From assembly GCA_031256815.1 (NCBI GenBank), contig JAIRPU010000041.1, positions 1 to 28,476 of the forward strand: a DNA stretch of 28,476 nt, in the 5' to 3' direction. Under the pieces are notes generated by a model. That model worked only from the letters and a program-made list of their open reading frames with translations. It searched no databases and was not told the DNA's origin. The position numbers and the translations under genes were made by a program. Source of the DNA: Spirochaetaceae bacterium. GTDB lineage: Bacteria > Spirochaetota > Spirochaetia > Treponematales > Breznakiellaceae. Shown one piece after another: positions 1-7,117 of the stretch (position 1 is its first letter; each line of letters starts with the position of its first letter).

Positions 1-4
1 CACC

Positions 5-184
5 AAAGTCTCCTGGCTTGCGGCTGCCGGCCTCTTTCGAGGCGGCGCATCTTCCGGCGGCCTTCCCATCTTTTTAGACAGTGGCCGTTTTGCCGGTGCC
101 CGGCGCGTTTATTCAAAAACGCGCAGCCGCTCACAGTTACGGGATAGCGCGGGATTTACACCCGCTTCCTCTGAAGTGAACTTT
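5..184 (-). promoter_or_regulatory. cobalamin (B12) riboswitch aptamer, reading leftwards
   Basis: Read on the minus strand, this segment carries the hallmark blocks of the AdoCbl/cobalamin riboswitch in order. First is GGTGTAAATCCC, then CCCGTAACTGTGAGC (around 129-160), then GCCACTGTC (around 78-86), then GGGAAGGC (around 60-67), and finally AAGCCAGGAGAC (around 8-19). An AAAGT/ACTTT pairing at the two ends can form P1. The controlled gene lies beyond the left edge. By family knowledge it should be a B12 uptake or biosynthesis gene, or a B12-independent isozyme. The motif match is direct; the identity of the target is not visible. Confidence 0.93.
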
Positions 185-187
185 TAT

Positions 188-217
188 ATTGTAACACAAG
201 GCATTAAGTTTTGTCCA
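188..217 (-). promoter_or_regulatory. promoter of the cobalamin riboswitch transcript
   Basis: On the minus strand TGGACA (212-217) is followed after 18 nt by TACAAT (188-193), a good sigma-70 match. Transcription would start within a few bases of the first base of the aptamer, which fits a riboswitch leader. The same 290-bp gap holds no other recognisable element apart from this promoter and the riboswitch. Confidence 0.6.
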
Positions 218-290
218 GCGCCGTACGCGCGCAGTAAAAAACAGCAGTAAACATCTTGCGATGTCCGGAAAAGCTCGTTAAAATGAATTT

Positions 291-791
291 GTGGCGTATT
301 TTTTTTCTTCAATAGCCTTAGCGTTAAGTATTTTTTCGTTTCTGTATTTTCGTTCATTATATAAAAATCAAAACAGGTCTACGCAAATATTGGCTGGCGC
401 AGAAAGAATTGAACTGCAAAATCTTTTAAATGATATTGAACTTTGTACAGACCGCGATACACAACTTGTAAACGCCCGTGTAGAAAAACTAAAAGAACTG
501 CTTGCAGAAGCCGACCGCCGTATTGGCGCGTTTGAACACGATTTAGAAACAAGAAAACGGCGGGATAGCGTATATGCAGAACTTGGCCGTAAAAAAAAAC
601 CGGCGCTTCCGCCTGCCCCGGCAAAAAAGACTGTTGCCGAAACGCGGCAGCTTGATGTTAAAGACCAAATTCTGCTCCTTGCCGCAAAAGGGGCAAGCGC
701 GGCGCAAATAGCCGCTGAACTCAAAATGAATATAACAGAAGTTGAAATGACTCTTGTTCTAAAAACAAAGTACAAAAACACGCAAGATTAA
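291..791 (+). CDS. membrane-anchored coiled-coil protein of unknown function
   Basis: The 166-residue product begins with a hydrophobic segment (residues 2-22) that looks like an N-terminal membrane anchor. A charged, probably coiled-coil helical stretch follows (about 40-95), then a Pro/Ala-rich linker (about 100-118). The C-terminal 40 residues (DQILLLAAKG ... ITEVEMTL) resemble the small helix-turn-helix-like end seen in several bacterial envelope proteins of unknown role. The start is GTG; a nearby ATG at 283 is in another frame and terminates at once, and no strong ribosome binding site is seen. The TAA stop shares one base with the ATG of the RNA methyltransferase gene downstream, so the two are probably cotranscribed and translationally coupled. 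No function is assigned. Confidence 0.75.
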   Translation: MAYFFSSIALALSIFSFLYFRSLYKNQNRSTQILAGAERIELQNLLNDIELCTDRDTQLVNARVEKLKELLAEADRRIGAFEHDLETRKRRDSVYAELGRKKKPALPPAPAKKTVAETRQLDVKDQILLLAAKGASAAQIAAELKMNITEVEMTLVLKTKYKNTQD

Positions 792-2041
792 TGTCTAAAC
801 TTTTACAGGGAACCGCTGTTAGTATAACGCAAAATGGCGCGGCTGCCGTCCGCTGTCAGGACGATACGCTGTTTGTACATGGAGTTTTGCCAGGCGAAAT
901 TGTAATTTGCGAGCCCATTTTAAACGCAAATAAGCTGGGCAAACTTATAGAAATTCAAAAAGCCTCTCCTGAGCGTGTTGATGTTTTATGTCCTTATTAC
1001 GGAAATTGCGGCGGCTGTTCGCTTAGACATTTAAATTACCAGGCGCAGCTTTCTCTAAAAATCGAATTATTGTGCGATGCATTAAAACGCGCAGCTTGCC
1101 CTGTTTTACCGCTTAAAATTCCCATTCATGAATCGCAGCCGGATGGCTACCGCGACAGAGTGCAATTTCATCGTGCCGAAGACACACCAAAACGCGGCGG
1201 AAGGCGCTCTCTTATTCCACAAAAAACAGTAAGTAAAAACAAAATTGGTTTTATGGAACGCGCTTCAAACAATGTGATTTCTGTTGAAGATTGCCTTGTT
1301 TTAAACGGCACTATTCGTGCAGCAATGCGTGAAGGCCGGCTGCTGCCGCCAATAGACCGCGACCGCTGGACTGTTTATGGCCGCAATGACCTTACAATCT
1401 GCGAAGGGGGCGTTTCGCAAGGGTGTTTTGAGCTTAACGCAAACGGTAACAGCCGCAAATTGAAAATTGACGCGCATTGTTTTTTTCAGTGTAATAGCGC
1501 ATTGTTACAAAAATTAATTTCTAGATTGATGGATATTACCGGCGAAGCTTTTTCAGGAAGCGGCGATTTTCATGCCGCCGATTTTTATTCTGGAATTGGC
1601 ACTTTTTCACTTTTTTTACGCCGGTATTTTAACAAAATTGATTTGATAGAGATTAACCGCGAATCAATTTTGCTTGCCCGTGAAAACTTTAACATCGCTT
1701 TTGACGCTAATTTTGATAAAAAAGACGCCCGTTTGCGATTTTTTGATTTAAGCGATGCGGATTGGGTTAAGCGGCATGGAAAAAAATCGAATCTCTACGA
1801 TTTTATTTGTGTTGACCCTGGACGGACAGGGTTGTGCGCTTCCATGCGCCGCTGGCTTTGCGCTCAAAAAAAGGCAATTATTGCTTATATTTCATGTGAA
1901 CCGGCCTCTTTTGCAAGAGATGCCCGCGAAATAATAAATGCGGGTTTTTCGCTTCAGTCGCTGGAAATTTTTGACTTTTACCCGCAAACGTCCCGTATAG
2001 AAACTCTGGCTGTTTTCAAAACAATAAAGCGTCCGGTATAG
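791..2041 (+). CDS. 23S rRNA/tRNA (uracil-5-)-methyltransferase, TrmA/RlmD (RumA) family
   Basis: This 416-residue SAM-dependent enzyme should make 5-methyluridine in rRNA or tRNA. Residues 1-60 look like a TRAM/OB RNA-binding domain. C67, C73 and C76 (CPYYGNCGGC), with C168 (VEDC), form the four-cysteine iron-sulphur set typical of RlmD/RlmCD rather than TrmA. The C-terminal half carries the SAM-binding motif around DFYSGIGTF. The motif VDPGRTGL replaces the usual DPPRxG, and SCEPASFARD supplies the catalytic cysteine, C369. The Pro-to-Gly change in DPPR is mild. Which uridine is methylated cannot be told from sequence. The gene overlaps its upstream neighbour by 1 nt, and its 3' end overlaps the convergent pseudouridine synthase gene by 26 nt. 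Both neighbours concern RNA modification. Confidence 0.93.
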   Translation: MSKLLQGTAVSITQNGAAAVRCQDDTLFVHGVLPGEIVICEPILNANKLGKLIEIQKASPERVDVLCPYYGNCGGCSLRHLNYQAQLSLKIELLCDALKRAACPVLPLKIPIHESQPDGYRDRVQFHRAEDTPKRGGRRSLIPQKTVSKNKIGFMERASNNVISVEDCLVLNGTIRAAMREGRLLPPIDRDRWTVYGRNDLTICEGGVSQGCFELNANGNSRKLKIDAHCFFQCNSALLQKLISRLMDITGEAFSGSGDFHAADFYSGIGTFSLFLRRYFNKIDLIEINRESILLARENFNIAFDANFDKKDARLRFFDLSDADWVKRHGKKSNLYDFICVDPGRTGLCASMRRWLCAQKKAIIAYISCEPASFARDAREIINAGFSLQSLEIFDFYPQTSRIETLAVFKTIKRPV

Positions 2042-2657
2042 GCGCGCAAACATCAAGAGCAATGCCGGAAGGTAAAACAAGATTGAGTTTATTGGCGTGT
2101 AAAAGCAGGCGTTTAAGCGCAATTTGTTTACGCAAACTTTTGTTTAGCGCGAAATTTCCATATTTATCATCGCCCAAAATTGGATACCCGGATATTGCAA
2201 GATGACGGCGGATTTGATGCATTCGTCCTGTGCAAAGCTCAAGTTCAAAACGCCGCCATTTTTCACCATTTTCAAACATTCCGCCTTCTGTCATTTTGTA
2301 ACGTGTTTGCGCTGTTTTTGTTTCACCGCGAATCAAAATAGAGTCATCTATAACACCGGAAGATTTAAGTTTGACTACGCCAGATTCTGCACAAACGGCG
2401 ATGTAACATTTTTTAGCGGCAGCGCTTCCAAAAACGCCTGCAAAATAACGGGCGGCCTCCCTGGATTTTGCAACGAGCAAAACACCGGAAGTATCTTTGT
2501 CTAAACGGTGAACAAGATACGGCTTCCAGCTGTATTCCGAGGCAAGCAAGGCATCCAAACTTACGCCTATACCGGCGCCGCCCTGCACTGCAAGCCCTTC
2601 CGGTTTATCCAAAACGATACAGTCTTCGTCCTCAAACAGCACTTCGACACGTTTCAT
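2016..2657 (-). CDS. RluA-family RNA pseudouridine synthase
   Basis: The 213-residue protein is a minimal RluA-type pseudouridine synthase. It has motif II HRLDKDTSG with catalytic D53, followed by VLLVAKS, and the later RMHQIRRHLA and GDDKYG motifs. It lacks the N-terminal S4 RNA-binding domain of RluC/RluD and so resembles the short RluA/TruC-like members. Substrate (23S rRNA or tRNA) is unknown. Its ATG lies one base after the TAA of the alarmone synthetase gene, so the two are almost certainly translated from one message. The last 26 nt overlap the convergent methyltransferase gene, with no room for a terminator between them. Confidence 0.93.
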   Translation of the reverse strand: MKRVEVLFEDEDCIVLDKPEGLAVQGGAGIGVSLDALLASEYSWKPYLVHRLDKDTSGVLLVAKSREAARYFAGVFGSAAAKKCYIAVCAESGVVKLKSSGVIDDSILIRGETKTAQTRYKMTEGGMFENGEKWRRFELELCTGRMHQIRRHLAISGYPILGDDKYGNFALNKSLRKQIALKRLLLHANKLNLVLPSGIALDVCAPIPDALLF

Positions 2658-2658
2658 A

Positions 2659-3885
2659 TTACATTTTAAGTTTATTAAGTAAGATTTCTTTTAATTTTTT
2701 TGCCGGTTCAAAATCGCAATCCAGCGAGATAGAATATTCGCAGTCCGAAATTGCCTGCGGATAATCAGATAAATGATAATAACACTGAGCGCGGCGAAAG
2801 AAGCAGTATTTTTGAAATGGGTCTATTTTTATGGATGAGCTAAACGCTTCGACAGCTGTTTCATATTCGCGCAGACATGAATAAACCACGCCAAGGTAAT
2901 AAGCCGATTGGTGAGAGCTTCCGTCAAGTTCAAAAGCCTTTTCAAAATCGGCAATTGCTTCCCGGTAATTAGACTGCGCAAAATTCGCCATGCCTCTATG
3001 CTTGTAAACCAGCGCTTCCAGCTTTTGCTCTGGTTTTAGCTCCAAAATTCTTGAATAAAACAGCTCTGCGTCTTTAAATTGTCCTTTATTATGAGCATAA
3101 AGCGCGTTAAGTAAAAGTTCATCTACAGTATGAGCATGAATTTCACGTTTTACATAAGCGTCACCGCGTTTAACAGGCATCATATCGAACAGGAATTCAT
3201 CGTTTACGCCTTCTATTTTAGAATAAAAATCTGTACGGCGCTGTTCAAGCTGATTGTTGAGCTGTTTTTGATAGGCACGAAATTCCTGGAAAATAGTGTC
3301 CGCCAGAGAAAGAAAAGCGTTAATCGCGGCAAGTTTGCGGCGCATTGAACTGTCAAAGGGGGTAAATTTCGCCTTATAAACAAGTTCATGTTCAACTTCC
3401 GCCCACGCATCCTGCAAATTTGTACGAACCTGAATCTCGGCAATTTCGCCAATAAAATTGCCCCCCGACTTTTTTTCGTATTTTATTCCTATTTCACCCG
3501 GAATTTCTACCAAAATATGCTCAGATTCGTAACCGAATTCCTTAAAAGAACCAACGCCTTTTTTTTCGATTTCGTTAACTTTAAATTTTTGTTTTATTAT
3601 TCTTTCAACAATATCAATATCGTCAAGAAAAGGACAAACAATCCTAATTCCTATTTCATCAGGTATTCTTGTTTTATCCGCTCCGCTTGCCCTAAGGTAG
3701 CGTAAATATTTCTTATAAAAACTATGAAAGCTTTTTACTCGTCCTTTTATTGTAAAGTTAGAGTGTAAAGATTCCAGAATTTTTTCGAGATAAGATTCTA
3801 TATCTTTTATTATAAGTCCGCGGGTTTCGTAATCTTCCAAATACTGCCGGCGCAGTTCCGCGTTATTGGGTATGGAGCGCCTCAT
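2659..3885 (-). CDS. (p)ppGpp synthetase (RelA/SpoT synthetase domain) with C-terminal TPR repeats
   Basis: The 408-residue protein combines an alarmone synthetase with TPRs. Residues about 35-215 carry the family motifs: GRVKSFHSFYKK, PDEIGIRIV, GYESEH, and EIQVRTNLQDAWAEVEHELVYK split over the G-loop and the catalytic glutamate region. There is no HD hydrolase, TGS or ACT domain, so it is a synthetase-only enzyme like RelQ/RelP, which make (p)ppGpp or pGpp from GTP/GDP and ATP. Residues about 265-405 contain three or four TPR units (for example around YREAIADFEKAFELD and YETAVEAFSSSIKIDP), suggesting control by a protein partner. The ATG has no evident ribosome binding site and sits against a long hairpin (3887-3934), so translation may be structurally limited. 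It is followed directly by the pseudouridine synthase gene. Confidence 0.9.
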   Translation of the reverse strand: MRRSIPNNAELRRQYLEDYETRGLIIKDIESYLEKILESLHSNFTIKGRVKSFHSFYKKYLRYLRASGADKTRIPDEIGIRIVCPFLDDIDIVERIIKQKFKVNEIEKKGVGSFKEFGYESEHILVEIPGEIGIKYEKKSGGNFIGEIAEIQVRTNLQDAWAEVEHELVYKAKFTPFDSSMRRKLAAINAFLSLADTIFQEFRAYQKQLNNQLEQRRTDFYSKIEGVNDEFLFDMMPVKRGDAYVKREIHAHTVDELLLNALYAHNKGQFKDAELFYSRILELKPEQKLEALVYKHRGMANFAQSNYREAIADFEKAFELDGSSHQSAYYLGVVYSCLREYETAVEAFSSSIKIDPFQKYCFFRRAQCYYHLSDYPQAISDCEYSISLDCDFEPAKKLKEILLNKLKM

Positions 3886-3886
3886 G

Positions 3887-3934
3887 TTTTATAAGGTCTG
3901 TGAACACAAACTTGTCCACAGACCTTTTATAAAA
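3887..3934 (-). terminator. long inverted repeat between flaA and the alarmone synthetase gene
   Basis: The arms are 3887-3902 and 3917-3934. Ten bases pair perfectly (AAGGTCTGTG / CACAGACCTT), with A/T-rich extensions and further pairing into the loop across one mismatch. On the minus strand it lies just after the flaA stops and ends right at the ATG of the downstream gene. The T-tract is weak (TTATAAAA), so this may be an attenuator or an mRNA stabiliser for flaA rather than a full terminator. The pairing is directly visible; the function is inferred. Confidence 0.6.
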
Positions 3935-3947
3935 CTAACTACTACTA

Positions 3948-4997
3948 CTACTGGGCAGCGCCTGCGCCTGCAGCACCACCTTCGCCAGCAACCGGGTCGG
4001 TAAAGTTGGCCTCAGTCGCCTGCTTGCGCTGTTCAAGATAGCGGAATACCTGGTCTTTGCCGAAGTCTTTCGCCTCTATCTTAGCTTTTGCTGCTTCACG
4101 ATCTTCGATAATCTTCCATGTATCTTCGTCGTTTATGTCGCGGTCAACCTCAAGTTCGGCCTTGTCGTAAATAACCCTGACTTCTTTAAAGTAGGTAACA
4201 AAGTCAGTATCTACGATCTGCGCATTGGTCGCATCGCGTTGAACTATAAAGCCGCCAAATTTAATATAAGGCGCCTGAATAGGATACAGCGGATTCAAAT
4301 GATACGTGCGATTACGAACATTCTGAATATACTGGGGATTGTCCCAACGAAGCTGCGCCCAACCATCATAGGTTAAGGCCCCCAGAAAAACGACCTGCTC
4401 TTTTCCTGACCCGTCAATAAGAATTGCCGAGAGAGTACACGGGAAGTTCAACCCATAGGCCTCTACAGCTATAGCTTTTACCGCGCCAACATTTTTTATA
4501 ATGCCGTAACCATTCTCGAACCGCGTTGCAGCGGGTTTCTCGTCAGGTTTACTAATAACGCCTTGGTCATCGACCGCAGTGAATTCGTATGCCGGAATAT
4601 CGAACGGGGGGAGAATTTTCGCGTAGGAATTAAAATTCGCTACAGGAAAATGAACCCGAACGCCCATAACATTGGAAAACTGCTTGGACGCTGCGCTCTT
4701 TGTGAAGCTAAGCGACTCATTTTGCACGGTTTGCGAAGACTGCGCAAGCTTTACGAGCCAGTTTTCGATAGCAAGAGAGGTCTTCATTACCGACTTCTGT
4801 TCTGCGGTAAAGCTACTCCCAGCATTCGTGCTAAAATCCATAACCGTCTGCTTGTTCTGCGGGAGCACTCCCTGCTCCTGCTGTCCCTGCAGAATGTCGG
4901 GCACAAGTTTAGAGAAATCAATGAGGACAGCCTCATCCGCAAAAACAATGCCCACCGAAAACGTAACTACGGTGAATAGTACTAAAATCCGTTTCAT
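3948..4997 (-). CDS. flaA: flagellar filament outer layer (sheath) protein FlaA
   Basis: The 349-residue product matches treponemal FlaA, which forms the sheath on the FlaB core of the periplasmic flagella. Visible family features are a signal peptide with a likely cleavage after A20 (VFA|DE) and the DFSKLVPDIL region. The MGVRVHFPVANFN motif, DDQGVI, FENGYGIIKNVG, the YDGWAQLRW segment and the VTYFKEVRVIYDKA motif follow. The length is close to the roughly 350 residues usual in treponemes. The C-terminus is a Gly/Ala-rich tail. The ribosome binding site AAGGAG is well placed, and a consensus promoter lies about 50 bases upstream. The gene ends in four consecutive in-frame TAG codons followed by a long hairpin. 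High expression is expected from these signals. Confidence 0.96.
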   Translation of the reverse strand: MKRILVLFTVVTFSVGIVFADEAVLIDFSKLVPDILQGQQEQGVLPQNKQTVMDFSTNAGSSFTAEQKSVMKTSLAIENWLVKLAQSSQTVQNESLSFTKSAASKQFSNVMGVRVHFPVANFNSYAKILPPFDIPAYEFTAVDDQGVISKPDEKPAATRFENGYGIIKNVGAVKAIAVEAYGLNFPCTLSAILIDGSGKEQVVFLGALTYDGWAQLRWDNPQYIQNVRNRTYHLNPLYPIQAPYIKFGGFIVQRDATNAQIVDTDFVTYFKEVRVIYDKAELEVDRDINDEDTWKIIEDREAAKAKIEAKDFGKDQVFRYLEQRKQATEANFTDPVAGEGGAAGAGAAQ

Positions 4998-5046
4998 TTA
5001 TGGCTCCTTTCCATATGTACTAAAATTATAATAAACCATTACGGCT

Positions 5047-5074
5047 ATTATACCACATAAAAAAAAATTGTCAA
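5047..5074 (-). promoter_or_regulatory. consensus sigma-70 promoter of flaA
   Basis: On the minus strand TTGACA (5069-5074) and TATAAT (5047-5052) are separated by 16 nt, a perfect match in both hexamers. The -35 box overlaps the TGA stop codon of the upstream GerMN-domain gene (5071-5073). A sigma-70 promoter agrees with the known habit of spirochaete flaA genes of being read by the housekeeping sigma factor rather than sigma-28. Confidence 0.85.
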
Positions 5075-5616
5075 CTCCCTTCAAGGGGAATTTCACTGCC
5101 GGCAACAAAGTACCTAACTGCGGCAATTCGCGAAAAATTACGCTTAATATCCCGCGTTAAACTTGCCAGACTCATCAAAAGCGAGCCTTTGGCATCATTG
5201 CGAACAGGAAGCGCCGCTTCTTCTGACAGACATATAAAAACAACGCCATCTCTTAAAAAAAGAGATTCAAGCACCGTTCTTTGCCCAAAAAGCGGCGCTG
5301 CATCCCAGCGCGAGGGCCCCAAAACCGCTTCTTCTACAAAGGCGCGAATATCACCGCCTGAATCACCGGTTTGAGCAACAAAGCGCTCTTCTACAATCTC
5401 CGCATTGTTTTCCAGCGCGTAAAACACAATTGTCCGCCGCACTATACCAGAAAAATACCAATCGCCTATTGCTATTATCGACAAAAGCCCCAAACTAATT
5501 AAGCATATATAAACCCCGCGAAACCGCAAAAAAGAAACAGCCGCAATCGCAAAGCAAAACGCCGCTTCAATCCACTGCCTTACACGCAATTTATCAAGGC
5601 TAAGCCGAAAATCCAC
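5071..5616 (-). CDS. membrane-anchored GerMN-domain protein
   Basis: The 181-residue protein has two hydrophobic segments near the N-terminus (about 15-30 and 32-52). The following domain of about 110 residues fits the GerMN pattern: FVEEAVLGP, then a loop, RTVLESLFLRDGVVFICLSEE, SLLMSLASLTRDI and a final VRYFVAGSEIPL. GerMN domains occur in spore germination proteins and in envelope proteins of non-sporeformers; a role in the cell envelope is inferred. The start is GTG. A TTGACA-N17-TAGAAG pair (5623-5651, minus strand) would place the transcript start almost at the GTG, so the message may be nearly leaderless. The gene is divergent from the DksA-like gene, and its stop codon overlaps the flaA promoter. 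Family assignment is moderate; function is unknown. Confidence 0.75.
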   Translation of the reverse strand: MDFRLSLDKLRVRQWIEAAFCFAIAAVSFLRFRGVYICLISLGLLSIIAIGDWYFSGIVRRTIVFYALENNAEIVEERFVAQTGDSGGDIRAFVEEAVLGPSRWDAAPLFGQRTVLESLFLRDGVVFICLSEEAALPVRNDAKGSLLMSLASLTRDIKRNFSRIAAVRYFVAGSEIPLEGS

Positions 5617-5793
5617 TTAAAACTTCTATCACGCCGCTTTTTTTTTGTCAAGTGCCTTGTACATTATCACTGACATTATCGCTACTTACAGGACGCCCGC
5701 TTTTTTTGTATGTTTTATCCGCGGCGGCTGTTTACAGGCACACGGCTGCATACTACACAGCGCTGTGGCTTTATGTTAAAGTTATCGTCCATT

Positions 5794-5850
5794 AAGGATG
5801 GCGTCAAAACAGCCGCGCGGCTTTACGGCATGATTTTGTTTGACGTCCTT
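5794..5850 (+). repeat. imperfect inverted repeat in the leader of the DksA-like gene
   Basis: The arms are 5794-5810 and 5838-5850, sharing AAGGA and CGTCAAA with their complements TCCTT and TTTGACG. A perfect 12-base palindrome, AGCCGCGCGGCT, lies between them at 5811-5822. The structure ends 7 nt before the Shine-Dalgarno AGGAG. It could act as a leader hairpin or a protein-binding site; only the pairing is visible. Confidence 0.5.
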
Positions 5851-5867
5851 TAACTATAGGAGTAGTT

Positions 5868-6224
5868 GTGGAAAAAAAATTTTTAGAGAGCATGGAAAAA
5901 AAACTCATTGCCCAAAAAAGTTCGATTCTTTCAGAACTTATATCCAGTAACGAAGACCTCAGAGAGGCCTATGGCAACGGTGAACCTGGCGACCTTGCCG
6001 ATATTGCGGGTGATGACATAGAAAGACAGTTGCTTGAAGCGCGCGGTTTGGCCGAAGTAAAAAAGCTAAAGTCTATAGAAGCGGCGCTTATACGTATAAA
6101 ACAGGGTCGTTACGGGATTTGTGTTAAATGCGGCAAGCCTATTCCCAAAGACCGCATGGAAGCGCTTCCGCATACGGTAATGTGTTTTGAATGTAAAACG
6201 GCGGATGAACGCAGAAATCATTAA
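5868..6224 (+). CDS. TraR/DksA family zinc-finger protein
   Basis: The 118-residue protein has an N-terminal helical pair with an acidic tip (GDLADIAGDD). Its C-terminus is a four-cysteine zinc finger, CVKC and CFEC spaced as in DksA, with GRYGICVKCG and the IPKDRMEALP signature. Family members enter the secondary channel of RNA polymerase and, in proteobacteria, act with ppGpp. The short length resembles the compact DksA/YteA forms found in spirochaetes and Firmicutes. The GTG start is supported by AGGAG at 5858-5862. A (p)ppGpp synthetase is encoded about 2 kb away, a suggestive but unproven link. The leader contains an imperfect inverted repeat (5794-5850). It lies 9 nt before pyrF and is probably cotranscribed with it. 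Confidence 0.9.
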   Translation: MEKKFLESMEKKLIAQKSSILSELISSNEDLREAYGNGEPGDLADIAGDDIERQLLEARGLAEVKKLKSIEAALIRIKQGRYGICVKCGKPIPKDRMEALPHTVMCFECKTADERRNH

Positions 6225-6233
6225 TCTTTTAGA

Positions 6234-7115
6234 ATGAGTATTGAAAGGCTTTTTGACGCGGTAAAACGCAGCGGGCCTGTTTGCGTAGGGTTGGATACCG
6301 CGCCGGATTATATTCCTCCAAAAGCGGCGCTTGAACAGGCCGCCGCGTCTGTACTGCGTTTTAATGAAGCGCTTATAGAAGCGACTGTTGATGTATCGGC
6401 CTGTTACAAGATACAAATTGCGTATTACGAAGCGCTTGGAAGGGAAGGTATGGATGTTTACGCCAAAACGCTCGCATACGCCCGTGCGCGCGGCGGCATC
6501 TGCATTGCCGACATAAAACGCGGTGATATTTCTGATACGGCGGTTCAATACGCAAAAGCGCATTTTTCAGGCGATTTTGAAGCGGATATTGTTACACTTA
6601 ACCCATATATGGGAATGGATTCGATAGAGCCGTGGTTTACGGAGGCTGAGCGCCGCAACAAAGGGGCATTTGTGCTGCTGCGCACAAGTAACAAGGGTTT
6701 TGTTGATTTTGAAGGCCAAAAAACAGCGAATGGCGCTTGCGTTTACGACCTTGTAGGCGAAAAACTGCTTGAACTGGCGCAGCGCTCGTCCGGCAATTCA
6801 GGCTATGGGATTTTTGGCGCTGTAGTGGGGGCTGAGGCAAAAAGCGCTGCTGAACGCGAAGAAGCGCGAATGTTGCGGTTAAAATACTCAAAACTGTTTT
6901 TTCTTATACCAGGTTATGGCGCACAGGGCGGCGGCGCTGCGGAAGCGGCGCTGCTTTTAACTGAACAAAAAAACGGCGGTGTAATAAACGCTTCACGCTC
7001 AATTTTAAAAGCGTGGCAGAATCTGGAAACCGGAATTGAAACCACTCTGGAAAACGCGGCGCAAGCAGCGCGCGCTGCGGTTATACAAATGCGGGACAGC
7101 ATTAAATCAGCATAA
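6234..7115 (+). CDS. pyrF: orotidine 5'-phosphate decarboxylase (subfamily 2)
   Basis: The 293-residue product catalyses the last step of UMP synthesis, decarboxylation of OMP. It has the long-form (subfamily 2) signature: CVGLDTAPDYIP at the N-terminus, KIQIAYYEALG, the catalytic DIKRGDI (D93, K95, D98) and NPYMGMDSIEPW. A glycine-rich phosphate-binding region (IPGYGAQGGG) lies near residue 225. Length fits subfamily 2, which runs about 270-300 residues. It follows the DksA-like gene by 9 nt, and the ATG has only a weak ribosome binding site, which fits translational coupling. The 3' end stops 2 bp short of the convergent TPR protein gene. Confidence 0.95.
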   Translation: MSIERLFDAVKRSGPVCVGLDTAPDYIPPKAALEQAAASVLRFNEALIEATVDVSACYKIQIAYYEALGREGMDVYAKTLAYARARGGICIADIKRGDISDTAVQYAKAHFSGDFEADIVTLNPYMGMDSIEPWFTEAERRNKGAFVLLRTSNKGFVDFEGQKTANGACVYDLVGEKLLELAQRSSGNSGYGIFGAVVGAEAKSAAEREEARMLRLKYSKLFFLIPGYGAQGGGAAEAALLLTEQKNGGVINASRSILKAWQNLETGIETTLENAAQAARAAVIQMRDSIKSA

Positions 7116-7117
7116 CG

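Noticed and set aside
2202..2764. Plus-strand frames opposite the pseudouridine synthase and alarmone synthetase genes
   Set aside because: They are antisense shadows rich in Cys/Phe/His with no start signals.
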